Assembly: GCA_019925095.2 (NCBI GenBank)
Contig: CM034391.1
Coordinates: 2,383,051 to 2,447,050 of the forward strand
Direction: 5' to 3'
DNA from: Dendrolimus kikuchii
Lineage: Eukaryota; Arthropoda; Insecta; Lepidoptera; Lasiocampidae
Length of the DNA: 64,000 nucleotides
The notes beneath the pieces are model-generated. The model saw only the letters and a list, made by a program, of their open reading frames with translations. It was not told the origin of the DNA and made no database searches. Position 1 is the stretch's first letter; each line of letters starts with the position of its first letter. Shown in pieces: positions 45,277 through 55,900 of this stretch. The position numbers were made by a program, and so were the translations under genes.

Positions 45277-46211
45277 ACATTCAATTTCATATTTTGGACC
45301 AGTTTTTTTATAATTCTATACTTTGACGAGATCGTTAATTTTCAAAATTTTATTCACAAAATGTTGACTTTGTTCAAAGAAATAAATATCAAATTAATTC
45401 AAATATCACTAGGCCATTGGAAGGTTACATTTCTCAGAGGACGCAATGTTATTTTTTTGATGTGGGGGGGGGGGGGGGTAGTATAAGCTTAAGCTCAAGT
45501 TTGTGGGGTCACTGCCTTTGTCCCCCTGCCGCCATATTGGAAAAAGGGGTGCAAAGGATTTTCGAGCTGTATCTCGTAAACTAGCAACCCTACAAAAAAA
45601 AATATAATACATTATTTGTAGAGAATTAAATTGTCTACAACTTTATTCTTATTACTTCTTGTCGTAAAATGGAAAATAAAAAAGGTATAAACAAAAATAA
45701 CTGAAAATATTTGAACAAATTTTCTTTTGGGCGTTATAACTTTTTTCTAGTCCTTTTATAATAAAATGACATCAGAGCAATCTTATCAAGGGTTTTTTAA
45801 GAAATAACTTTCAATAGAATTTTGTTTACTTTCATTAATTTATCCGGGTTTTACAGCGCTCCAAAGTTGACCGGGTTCCCTTGAATACTCGTAAGAATAC
45901 CATGAAAATTAACCATTAGGCTTAGTTTTGTATTCTATTTTTTCATTTTCTTAACATTCCTATGTTATTATTAATTTATTATCGACCCTTTTCTCACTAC
46001 AAAACTTTCAATCATCAACTTTACACTTCACTTTAACCTTTTCAAATACACAAATTACGGTTGAAGTGTGCGTTTCCAACAAACACTAGTTACTTTTCTA
46101 ACAGTCGGCGTCTCAAGTGGCGCCATCTTTAAACAGCGATTGTTCGAGGGAACAAGGTTACTATAACAGCACAACTATCTTATCTATCTAATAACTTATG
46201 CCACTATTAAT
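45277..46211. other. No recognised gene; G run
   Basis: About 0.9 kb, AT-rich. A run of more than 12 G at 45463-45478 stands out. No frame or repeat recognised. Confidence 0.5.
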
Positions 46212-46521
46212 ATCCGTGCAGGAACGGAGAAAGAATACCATTTCCTGCGGCCGGGCGGCCTGTCGTAAGAGGCGACTTAACAACCCACAGCCAGGCGGTA
46301 GGGCATTTGCTCGACTGGATGGCGAGCACACCTGGTCTAAAGTATGTCGCCATAACAACCTTGTGTTGTGTTCCGGCATTAGTGACCAGGTTCCAGTTTC
46401 CCTTAAGAGAGCAGCAGCGAATTTGTAGCAACTTTGCTGTTGCAAATGTCCATAGGCGATGGTAAACGCTTTCCATCGAGTAGGCCGTCTGCTTGTCTGC
46501 TGATCTCCTGCAATAAAAAAA
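46212..46521 (+). mobile_element. Family B copy B13
   Basis: Complete copy, ATCCGTGCAGG to CTGCAATAAAAAAA. Confidence 0.85.
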
Positions 46522-46669
46522 TATATATTATACAAGTAATTACTAATTACTTTAATGACATCTCCAATCAATACATATTAGCTGCCATACATTTTAGGAT
46601 GCCAACACTACTTTTTTGCGAATTGCGAAGCAAATAACTTACTACGAAGATTTATCTACTATACTATTG

Positions 46670-46962
46670 GTGGTTCGGGCATGTGGAAAGAATGCATGTT
46701 GAAAGAATGACTAAACAGATATACAATGCAAAAGTGGATGGATGCAGGAGTCATGGAAGGCCACGACACACCTTCCATGATCAAATTGATCGTGTACTAG
46801 CGGAGGGTGATGTCAGGAGCCTTAAGAACAGACGAGCGTGCATGACAAGAGTTATGAATGTCAAAGAAGCAAGTGAGGTGTGTAAGAATGGGCCTAAATG
46901 GCGCTCTGTTGTTCGTGCCTACCCCGCAATGGAACCGGCGTGAAGTTATGTATGTATGTATG
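46670..46962 (+). mobile_element. Family A copy A12
   Basis: TSD TACTATTG at 46662-46669 and 46963-46970, splitting the family E coding end between YYTI and EEYLND. Confidence 0.9.
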
Positions 46963-47209
46963 TACTATTGAAGAATATTTGAATGACAAAACTGCATTAA
47001 CATAGCTGCTCGCTCCAGCCTTTTATACTATCTTCTGTATGACGTTTATATTTTGCATGACATGTAAGGAATCTATGGAGATTTATCGCAGTATGAATTC
47101 TTGGTAACATTTTTTTTTGTTTGTTACAACTCCATTCATTTGAAAAGTAATTGTAACACAACTTCTATATATATTTAAGAAAAAAGAGCCTGAGATAATA
47201 TATGAATAA

Positions 47210-47418
47210 CTAGCTGTCCTGGCAGACGTGGTTCAGCACTGAAGAAATAAAATTTAGAATCCAATTACAGCGCCACCTACCGGGTCCAAATGTAAGCTAT
47301 CCTATCTTTTAAGCCGTACCAAACTGCACACGGTGTGCAAATTTGATTAAAATCGGTCAAGTAGTTTTGGAGTCGATCGCGGACAAACAACGTGACACGT
47401 AATTTATATATATTAAGA
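47210..47418 (-). mobile_element. Helitron-like element H14
   Basis: - strand TCTTAATATATATAAATTAC after A, to GGACAGCTAG before T. Shares one GCGCCACCTACCGG unit with the 118-bp family. The precise empty site is given by E1, where AATA and TATGA phrases are contiguous. Confidence 0.75.
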
Positions 47419-47557
47419 TTATGACGAAAAAATCTTTTATAGCTATACGTGTTGCTGGGGAGTTTCTTGTTGCTTCTTCTCCTTTGAACAGCGATAACAC
47501 ATTGCGAAGCGGTGTACATAGAATAGAAAGTAGATTCAAAATTTGACTTACATTTAT

Positions 47558-47824
47558 ACATACATACATACATAGCTTCACGCTAGTTCCCTTGCGGGGT
47601 AGGCACGAACAACAGAGCGCCATTTAGGCCCATTCTTACACACCTCACTTGCTTCTTTGACATTCATAACTCTTGTCATGCACACTCGTCTGTTCTTAAG
47701 GTTCTTAACATCACCCTCCGCTAGTACACGATCAATTTGATCATGGAAGGTGTGTCGTGGCCTTCCACGACTTCTGCATCCATCCACTTTTGCATTGTAT
47801 ATCTCTTATAGATCATTATATATC
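47558..47824 (-). mobile_element. Family A copy A13
   Basis: TSD ACTTACATTTAT at 47546-47557 and 47825-47836. About 15 nt of unrelated sequence (CTTATAGATCATTATA) sit at its 5' border, inside the duplication. Confidence 0.9.
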
Positions 47825-47898
47825 ACTTACATTTATGACCGTTAAAAAGTGTTCTCCAGTGGAACTTATTTTGAATAAAAACTATTGAATTTTAATTT

Positions 47899-48276
47899 AA
47901 CTTACTTAGAACTGTCCTCGTTGTAAAGACGGTAGAATAATACCCAATTACCGAAAACTAGAATAAAATAGCAGTAAAGCTTTGAAAATTATCTAGCCGG
48001 TTATTATTATATACCAACCGCATTGTCACCAGTGCCGGTGGAACTTTTAACGATAATATCAGCATAAAAAGGCCCCTAGTCGATTAACTTGAATAATGCG
48101 ACTTAAATCTGACTTGGCGGGACATTGTGTCTGCCGCAATTGTACCCGTCTTACTTTACAATTAGTATGGATCTACGGATAATGCTGTGGATTTTACATT
48201 TTAAAGTTTGTTAAAAAGACTGCAGTTTCATTTAGATGGCTTACTGTTGTTATATCATAATTGACAGTGTTTACTA
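47899..48276. other. No recognised feature
   Basis: No frame or repeat recognised apart from the TSD of the next element. Confidence 0.5.
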
Positions 48277-48464
48277 CATACATACATACATAACTTCACG
48301 CCAGTCCCTTGCGGGGTAGGCACGAACAACAGAGCGCCATTTAGGCTTATTCTTACACACCTCACTTGCTTCTTTGACATTCATAACTCTTGTCATGCAC
48401 GTTCGTCTGTTCTTAAGTCTCCTGACATCACCTTCTGCGAGTACACGATCAATTTACAACTACT
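48277..48464 (-). mobile_element. Family A copy A14
   Basis: TSD AGTGTTTACTA at 48266-48276 and 48465-48475; a few extra bases (ACAACTACT) at the 5' border. Confidence 0.88.
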
Positions 48465-48508
48465 AGTGTTTACTAGTAGATCAAATATGTTTATACTAAG
48501 TTCTACTT

Positions 48509-48600
48509 ATCCGTGCAGGGACGGAAAAAGAATACAATTTTCTGCGGCCGGGCGACCTGTCATAAGAGGCGACAAAACAACCCACAACTAAGTGGTAGAG
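48509..48600 (+). mobile_element. Family B copy B14 (3'-deleted)
   Basis: Keeps the family's first 90 nt (ATCCGTGCAGGGACGG to CCACAACTAAGTGGTAGAG) and then stops; a deletion has taken the rest, since retroposition cannot easily leave only a 5' part. Confidence 0.75.
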
Positions 48601-48624
48601 TTTAGAGTATTAATGAGTGAATGA

Positions 48625-49070
48625 ATGAATGAATGAATGAAAACAATATAGTTCACTTTAAATTAAAGTTCCGTTCTTAAAACTAGGTACAGTAAATGTT
48701 GAGCAAAGAGCGGCCTTATCGCTTAAAGCGATCTGTTCCAGGCAACCTCCTAAACTAAGGAAACCATTAAAACAACAGTGGCGGTGAAGACAATAAATAA
48801 TATGAAACATTCCAAGAATAAGTAAAAAATAAATATTAATATACTTTATATACTATACAAACATAAGATATATCATACTATATATAGAATCAGCAGCATG
48901 TTTTAGACCCGTGAGGACAAAAGATATTTAGTAACCATCAGTTTAAAAGAGAATATGGATTTAGCTTGTCTGATGTTGAGTGGCAGTGAGTTCCATAAAC
49001 GGACAGCCTGCACCGTGAAAGAGCTATCAACGAAGGTAGAAGTGTATCCTTTGTTTTTTTTTATAGCCAG
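48625..49070 (-). pseudogene. Family F LINE 3' end with RT C-terminus
   Basis: On the - strand the coding end reads SSFTVQAVRLWNSLPLNIRQ and KSIFSFKLMVTKYLLSS, the usual 'R.WNSLP..I......FK' motif that closes LINE ORF2 proteins, followed by a 3' UTR with TCGCTTTAAGCGATAAGGCC. Only this end is present. Confidence 0.75.
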
Positions 49071-49077
49071 GGAAAAT

Positions 49078-49218
49078 CCGTTCCCTTGCGGGGTAGGCAC
49101 GAACAACAGAGTGCCATTTAGGTTTATTCTTACACACCTCACTTGCCTCTTTGACATTCATAACTCTTGTCATGCACGCTCGTCTGTTCTTAAGGCTCCT
49201 GACATCACCTTCTGCTAG
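49078..49218 (-). mobile_element. Family A copy A15, both ends trimmed
   Basis: Begins at GTTCCCTTGCGGGGTAGGC without the ATGT tail and ends at ACCTTCTGCTAG; the missing tail means later deletion. A direct repeat of about 80 bp, ATACTTTATATACTATACA... to ATATATAGAA, lies on either side (48815-48897 and 49221-49304). Confidence 0.8.
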
Positions 49219-49315
49219 AAGAATAAGTAGAAATAAATAAAACAGATAATAATATACTTTATATACTATACACACATAAAATATATCATACTATATATAG
49301 AACCAAAATCAAAGA

Positions 49316-49438
49316 GACATACATATATACATACATAACTTCACGCCAGTTCCCTTGCGGGGTAGGCACGAACGACAGAGCGCCATTCAGGCTTATTCTT
49401 ACACACCTCAATTGCTTCTTTGACATTCATAGCTAGAT
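49316..49438 (-). mobile_element. Family A copy A16
   Basis: TSD AAAATCAAAGA at 49305-49315 and 49439-49449. Confidence 0.88.
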
Positions 49439-49444
49439 AAAATC

Positions 49445-49757
49445 AAAGATAGATAGATAAATAACACTTTATTATACACCAATACAAAATGAATTTAAAG
49501 ACAAAAATTATATCTAGTTGTATACAAAGGGCGGTCTTGTCGCTAAAAAGCGATCTCTTCCAGACAACCCCAGGAATGACTTGAGTTGATAATAGCGATG
49601 GTGGTATACGTAACATATAGTACGAACTACTTACTTTTTAATAATAAATATGCAAAGATACTTCGCAACCATCAGTTTAAAAGCCAATATGGATTTAACT
49701 CGTCTGATGTTGAGTGGTAGTGAGATTCATAATTGGACAGCCTGTACCGTGAAAGAG
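49445..49757 (-). pseudogene. Second family F LINE 3' end
   Basis: Same C-terminus as 48890-49065 in a shorter, mutated form, with the 3' UTR stem CGCTTTTTAGCGACAAGACC and an AATAAAGTGTTATTTATCTA end. Confidence 0.7.
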
Positions 49758-49761
49758 ATAA

Positions 49762-49923
49762 CAACTTTGAGCTGTGTTCCGGCATCAGTGGCCAGGTTCC
49801 GGTCTTCCTTTAGAGAGCGGCAGCACAGTGGTAGCATCTCGGTCTTACAAATGTCAATAGGCAATGGTAAACGCTTTCCATCAGCAGGTTATCTACCTGT
49901 CTGCTGAACTCACGCAATAAAAA
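49762..49923 (+). mobile_element. Family B copy B15 (5'-truncated)
   Basis: AACAACTTTGAGCTGTGTTC to ACTCACGCAATAAAAAAC; diverged. Confidence 0.7.
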
Positions 49924-49949
49924 ACATTAAAAATATTGGAAAACATTTT

Positions 49950-50045
49950 TAGAAGGCCTCTATCTACTTCTTATTCTATGCACATTGCTTCGTAACGTGC
50001 TATTGCTGTTTAAAGAGAAGCGGTAATAAATTCCCCTATAACGTC
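49950..50045 (-). mobile_element. Family E fragment (copy E5)
   Basis: - strand TACCGCTTCTCTTTAAACAG, CACGTTACGAAGC and GTGCATAGAATAAGAAGTAG. Confidence 0.6.
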
Positions 50046-50048
50046 TAG

Positions 50049-50189
50049 CTAAGAATAGACGAGCGTGCATGACAAGGGTTATGAATGTCAAAGAAGCAAG
50101 TGAGGTGTGTAAGAATAAGCCTAAATGGCGCTCTGTTGTTCGTACCTACCCCGCAAGGGAACTGGCGTGAAATTATGTATGTATGTATA
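50049..50189 (+). mobile_element. Family A copy A17
   Basis: From AAGAATAGACGAGCGTGCAT to the ATGT tail; no clear TSD. Confidence 0.82.
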
Positions 50190-50582
50190 TATACACAAAG
50201 GATACTTTTCATCCCGGATTGAAATTATCCTCGGTATTAAAATTACATATATACAGAATTTCAGCCAAATCGGTCCAGTAATTTTTCCGTAAAAGCATAA
50301 CAAACAGAAAGGACAAATATATTTTTATCCCGGAAACTATCACATTTTTCGGGATAAAAAGTATCCTATGTTCATCCTCGGCATCGAAAATATATATATA
50401 CTGAGTTTCAGCTAAATCGATCCAGTAGTTTTTCCGTGAAAACGGAACAGACAGACAGTGTTACTTTCGCATATAATATTAATAAGTAGACATTGGATTA
50501 TATGCATTTGCATGTTTGCATATGCCAATGCATATAAATCTATTTTTATAGCGTTATTGCATATTTTGGTACTTTCTCATTG

Positions 50583-50969
50583 ACAGTGCTTATTTCGGTA
50601 GTTATACGTGGTAGGCATCTTGTATTATGCCGACGACACGACGAAAAAATGATTGAACAGACTAACGCCTTTCCGAATTCACTATCGCAAAAGGTTTGTG
50701 GCAAATTAAATGCAGTTTTGTATAAAAACCCCGGTCTTAAAAGAATAAAGAAAATTGACGCATTTATCAACGGCACCGGACAAACTCTACCTGAAGAAGT
50801 CTCTGCAGAAATGGCGCCAAATTTCAAGTTCTGTCCGGTGACGTCAGTTGACGTCGAAAGGTCATTTTCAGCCTATATATTAATATTAAGTGACAAGCGT
50901 CACAAGTTTGCTGCAGAAAACCTGGTAAAATATGTTATTGTTTACTGTCACAAGAATTATAATAAGTAA
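50583..50969 (+). pseudogene. hAT transposase C-terminal fragment
   Basis: The frame (no ATG where it opens) ends with CPVTSVDVERSFSAYILILS then DKRHKFAAENLVKYVIVYCH. 'S.DVERSFS.Y..IL.DKRH....ENL.KY..VYC' is the hAT C-terminal dimerisation domain that also occurs in domesticated hAT-derived proteins. The BED zinc finger and the catalytic acidic residues upstream are missing, and the frame is bounded by the transposon ends, so this is a remnant, not a domesticated gene. Confidence 0.85.
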
Positions 50970-50979
50970 ATTATTATAA

Positions 50980-51956
50980 ATATTGGCGTCCGCCAGGGCT
51001 GCGTGCTGTCGGCTTTGCTGTTCATCCTATATCTGGACGATTGTCTCCAAAGAATAAGATTGATGGATGTTGGGGTGCGGATGAGTGATCTAGTTGTAAG
51101 CATCTTGCTTTATGCGGATGATGGCGTGCTTTTAGCCGAATCGCCATCAGAACTGCAAACACTAGTCACAATGATGAAAGATGAATGTCAGGCGAGAGGC
51201 TTACATTTGAATGCGAAGAAAACAAAGGCTATGGTGTTTGAAAGAGAAGAAACCAGAACGAACGCAAGGATAATGGTCGATGATGTTATGCTAGAGCAAG
51301 TGAATGAGTTTGTATATCTTGGATGTGCTTTTAGCAGGGATGGAAGGTACACCGCTGATATAGAAAGAAGAGTGAATTTGGGGAATAGTGTGAATGGAGC
51401 GTTAGGTAAACTTCTAGGCGCTAAGAACCTCAGCTAGAAGGCCCAGCTCGCCATACACAACGCAGTGCTGGTACCTACGCTCACGTATGGATACGAGAGT
51501 TGGGTATGGAAGAGAGAGCATGAAAGTAGAGTAAACGCGGTCGAGATGCGAGCACTGCGCAAAATCTGCGGAGTGACGCTCGCGGACCGCGTTCGTAATA
51601 CCGAAGTAAGAAAGAGCGTTGGTCTGAAAGAGAGTGTCGGGGTGAAGGTAAGGAAAGGAATGCTCCGGTGGTTCGGGCATGTGGAAAGAATGCATGATGA
51701 AAGAATGACTAAACAGATATACAATGCAAAAGTGGATGGATGCAGAAGTCGTGGAAGGCCACGACACACCTTCCATGATCAAATTGATCGTGTACTAGCA
51801 GAAGGTGATGTCAGGAGCCTTAAGAATAGACGAGCTTGCATGACAAGAGTTATGAATGTCAAAGAGGCAAGTGAGGTGTGTAAGAATAAGCCTAAATGGC
51901 ACTCTGTTGTTCGTGCCTACCCCGCAAGGGAACTGGCGTGAAGTTATGTATGTATG
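50980..51956 (+). pseudogene. Family A non-LTR retrotransposon, longest copy (A18)
   Basis: Inserted in the hAT element with a 13-bp TSD, TAAATTATTATAA (50967-50979, 51957-51969). It starts inside the RT domain at GVRQGCVLSALLFILYLDD, has the catalytic box as YADDGVLLAES, then LHLNAKKTKAMVF and VYLGCAFSRDG, and the post-RT part LVPTLTYGYESWVWKREHES, RALRKICGVTLADRVRNTEV, LRWFGHVERMHDERMTKQIY, RSRGRPRHTFHDQIDRVLAE. A single in-frame stop (51435) separates the two halves. Endonuclease and the N-terminal RT half are lost to 5' truncation. It gives the reference for all other A copies. Confidence 0.9.
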
Positions 51957-52796
51957 TAAATTATTATAATAATAATTTATAATTAATATTAAGTTATGTT
52001 TAATATATAAATATAATGTGAAAATAAACTTAAATTCTAATTAATCTAATAATAAATGGTTTATTGATTATGCATATTTCGCCCCCTTTTTTAGTGCATA
52101 TTTGCATGCATATTTTGCCATTTTGATAGTGCATATAATCCGATGTCTATTAATAAGGATATAATAAATATATAGGCCACGACACACCTTCCATGATCAA
52201 ATTGATCGTGTACTAGCAGAAGGTGATGTCAGGAGCCTTAAGAACAGACGAGCTTGCATGACAAGAGTCATGAATGTCAAAGAGGCAAGTGAGGTGTGTA
52301 AGAATAAGCCTAAATGGCACTCTGTTGTTCGTGCCTACCCCGCAAGGGAACTGGCGTGAAGTTATGTATGTATGTAAATTATTATAATAATAATTTATAA
52401 TTAATATTAAGTTATGTTTAATATATAAATATAATGTGAAAATAAACTTAAATTCTAATTAATCTAATAATAAATGGTTTATTGATTATGCATATTTCGC
52501 CCCCTTTTTTAGTGCATATTTGCATGCATATTTTGCCATTTTGATAGTGCATATAATCCGATGTCTATTAATAAGGATATAATAAATATATAGGCCACGA
52601 CACACCTTCCATGATCAAATTGATCGTGTACTAGCAGAAGGTGATGTCAGGAGCCTTAAGAACAGACGAGCTTGCATGACAAGAGTCATGAATGTCAAAG
52701 AGGCAAGTGAGGTGTGTAAGAATAAGCCTAAATGGCACTCTGTTGTTCGTGCCTACCCCGCAAGGGAACTGGCGTGAAGTTATGTATGTATGTATG
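51757..52796 (+). repeat. 418-bp tandem duplication, 2.5 units
   Basis: Units start GGCCACGACACACC at 51757, 52175 and 52593, exactly 418 bp apart. Each holds the family A tail, the hAT right end, its TSD and the Helitron flank up to AAATATATA. Units 2 and 3 share changes absent from unit 1 (GAGTCATGAATG, AAGAACAGACG), so duplication happened at least twice. The third unit stops in an extended ATGT tail. Confidence 0.95.
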
Positions 52797-52995
52797 TATG
52801 TATAATATATTTTGTGACCACCGCCTCACAATACATATAAAAGAATGAGATTCCGAGATATCCCTCCTATTCTACTAAACAATACTTGTGAAAACAATAA
52901 ACGAGTGTCCAATATAGTTTACCGCCCAAAGAGGCATAGTGCGCACCTGTGCCCGCCAGCTTACTCATATAATAAGCCTAAGGCATTTTCTTAAT

Positions 52996-55900
52996 GGGGG
53001 GTAAGGGGTGTGCGAAATCAAACTAGCAACCCAAACGTCAACCTCACCTGCCCGCGGTACTCCCTGCCGCCAACTAACGAGGCTCTGACGACCGATCGAT
53101 GGCGGTATAACCATCAACAGAAATCCGGCTTACATAAATCCCTTGATCGGACTCGGGCAGCAGCGTCTCCGATGCGAGTAAGCCGGTACTGCGGTCACCA
53201 ACCCGCATGCCAAGCGTGGTGACTATGGCATTTCCCCCAAACATGAAACGCAAACATAGACCATGGCCCTTAGTTCCCGGCGGCCCCGCTAGTCCCGGCT
53301 ACGGCAGCGGTCGGGGTAACTACGGGGAGGAGGGTGCTAGAAATCTCCGGGTTACGGGAGGCTGCCAACGTAACCAACTGACACTGGCAACGTACAATGG
53401 ACGCACGATCAGGCTGGATAATCACCTCGCGGAATTGGAAGTAGAGTTAAGTCATATCAAATGGCACATTCTAGGGTTATCTGAAGTCCGAAGAGAGGGG
53501 GAGGATACTATAACCCTGGAGTCCGGGCACTTGCTCTACTTCCGAGAAGGTGATAAGGCCTCCCAGGGTGGTGTCGGTTTTCTTGTCAACAAGTCCCTCG
53601 TTAACAACGTTGTGGAAGTCAGCAGTGTGTCGAACCGGGTAGCGTACCTAGTACTAAAACTCACCAACAGGTACTCCCTGAAGGTGATACAGGTATATGC
53701 GCCGACCTCGGCACACCCTGACGAGGAGGTTGAGGCCATGTATGAGGATATCACTAAAGCCATACATGGGACGACCTCCGCACACTACAACGTTGTTATG
53801 GGGGACTTCAACGCCAAAGTGGGAGTACAAGAATGCGACGAACCGAAAATCGGACCTTATGGCTTGGGGCGCCGAAATCACAGGGGGCAAATGCTGGTCA
53901 ACTTCCTCGAAATGCAGGGGCTCTTCTTGATGAATTCGTTCTACAAGAAGAAGCTCCAAAGGAGGTGGACCTGGCAGAGCCCCGATACTGTGACAAAGAA
54001 CGAGATAGACTTTATCATGGCGGACAAGAAGCACATATTTAGAGATGTCTCAGTGGTCAACAGGTTTAATACCGGCAGTGACCACCGACTTGTACGAGGC
54101 ACTCTAAATATCGACTTCAAAGCTGAAAGACTCCGCCTGATAAAGTCTAATCTCCGACCTACGCCGCCCCAGATTATCTTAGGGTCCGAACAGTTCCAGC
54201 TGGAACTGCAAAATCGGTTCGAATCGCTGGAAACCACTGGCGATGTTGACGAGATAACCGACAACGTGGTGAAAACAATGCGAGAGCTGGGCCGAAGCCA
54301 CTTTCCACCTATGCGAAGAAGCAAACGCTCTGAACTCTCCACCGAAACCTTGGATCTCATGAGGATGAGACGTGAGATGCCATCTACTCTTTTTGCCTCA
54401 CCGGAGCATAGGGCTCTCTCTAAACGGATAAGAAAACTTGTAAGACGGGACCTCCGCTGCTCAAACACGCGAGCCATTCAGGCTGCTATAGAGCAGAATA
54501 GGGGGTCCAAAGTTTTCTTAAAACCATTGGGGAGAAGCCATCTTGCAAAAGTGAGGACAGCAGATGGCAGGGAGCTTACGTCTCACTCTGAGATCCTAGC
54601 GGAGGTGGAACGGTTCTACGGGCGATTGTATTCTTCGCGGGCGGAAAGACCTTCGGTTCAAGGCGCTAATGATCCACGTGCACCACTCACGCGCCACTAT
54701 ACGGAAGATATCCCGGAGGTCGACATTGGCGAGATTAGGACGGCACTCGGGCAACTTAAAAATGGCAGGGCTCCGGGGGACGACGGTATTACAACTGAGC
54801 TCCTTAAAGCGGGAGGGATCCCAATCCTGAAGGCTTTAGCGGAGCTCTTTAATTCCGTTATCCTCCGGGGCACTGTGCCAAGGGCGTGGACCAAGAGTGC
54901 GGTGGTCTTGTTCTTCAAGAAGGGTGATAAGACCCTCTTGAAGAACTATAGACCCATCTCACTCTTGAGCCACGTCTACAAGTTGTTTTCGAGGGTCATC
55001 ACGAATCGTCTCGCCAGAAGACTTGACGAGTTCCAACCACCGGAACAGGCTGGGTTTCGAAAAGGCTACAGCACCGTAGACCACATCCATACTGTTCGGC
55101 AGATTATACAGAAGACCGAGGAGTATAATCAGCCGCTGTGTATGGCATTTGTGGACTACGAAAAAGCCTTCGACTCTATCGAAACTTGGGCTGTTCTAGA
55201 GTCTCTGCAGAGATGCCGTATCGATTGGCGATACATCGAGGTGTTGAGATGTCTGTATGATGCCGCAACGATGACCGTTCAGATCCAGGACCGGAGGGCG
55301 AAGCCTATACCTCTACGTCGCGGGGTGAGACAGGGGGATGTCATATCCCCGAAACTGTTCACCAACGCGATGGAGGATGTCTTCAAAACTCTGGAATGGA
55401 ATGAACGGGGCATCAACATCAACGGCGAGCGCATCTCCCACCTACGTTTCGCTGATGATATTGTCGTCTTTGCAGAGACGTTGGAGGGACTTACCGACAT
55501 GCTGAACAGCCTGAATGAATCCTCCCGACGGGTCGGTCTCGGCATGAATTTGGACAAGACGAAAGTCATGTTCAACGAACATGTCATGCCGAGACCGGTA
55601 AACGTCGATGGTTCCCCTCTTGAGGTTGTACAGGAATATGTATACCTTGGACAAAAGATCCAGGTAGGCAAACACGGTCTCGAGAGGGAAGCCAATAGGA
55701 GGATCCAGTTAGGTTGGGCAGCGTTCGGTAATCTTCGACATGTCTTCTCGTCGACCATTCCGCAATGCTTGAAGACGAAAGTCTTCGAGCAGTGCGTCCT
55801 ACCCATCATGACATATGGTGCCGAGACATGGACACTGACAGCGGGACTGGTCTACAAATTCAAAGTCGCTCAACGGGCTATGGAGCGAGCTATGTTAGGT

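Larger units (their letters stand above)
46622..47898 (+). mobile_element. Family E LINE 3' end (copy E3) carrying three insertions
   Basis: Parallel to E1 (13545-14106): YYTIEEYLND coding end, TTTTATACTA...GTATGACG, GTTGCTGGGGAGTTTCTTG, CATTGCGAAGCGGTG, AAGTGTTCTCCAGTGGAACT. Insertions: A12 at 46670-46962, H14 at 47210-47418, A13 at 47558-47824. Confidence 0.85.
50487..52149 (+). mobile_element. hAT-superfamily DNA transposon, nonautonomous
   Basis: Left end TAGACATTGGATTATATGCA and right end, complemented, TAGACATCGGATTATATGCA: 19 of 20 identical. Each is flanked by the 8-bp duplication TTAATAAG (50479-50486 and 52150-52157). Inverted ends plus 8-bp TSD define hAT elements (family knowledge). 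Without the family A insertion the element was about 0.67 kb, too short for a full transposase, and its frame holds only the C-terminal dimerisation region. Confidence 0.92.
50190..52158 (-). mobile_element. Helitron-like element H15, host of the hAT insertion
   Basis: 50190-50486 is the complement of the H2 family (CAGACAGACAGTGTTACTTT then CGCATATAATATTAATAAG). After removing the hAT and one 8-bp duplication, its end reads ATTAATAAGGA before T, i.e. - strand TCCTTATTAATATTATATGC after A, the expected Helitron start. Thus the hAT entered the last 10 bp of this element. Confidence 0.75.

Noticed and set aside
45463..45478. G-quadruplex regulatory element
   Set aside because: A bare G run in a region with no gene nearby; likely a mononucleotide repeat, like 59884-59906.
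50583..50969. Domesticated hAT-derived host gene
   Set aside because: The frame is bounded by the transposon's own TIRs and TSD, starts without ATG and lacks the catalytic region.
53010..53222. 70-codon frame before RTE ORF2, overlapping it by 16 nt, as ORF1
   Set aside because: It opens with GTG, not ATG; its first in-frame ATG is near the 3' end and no domain is visible. A TGA lies close to the ORF2 start, so reinitiation is conceivable, but the sequence alone does not support a protein.
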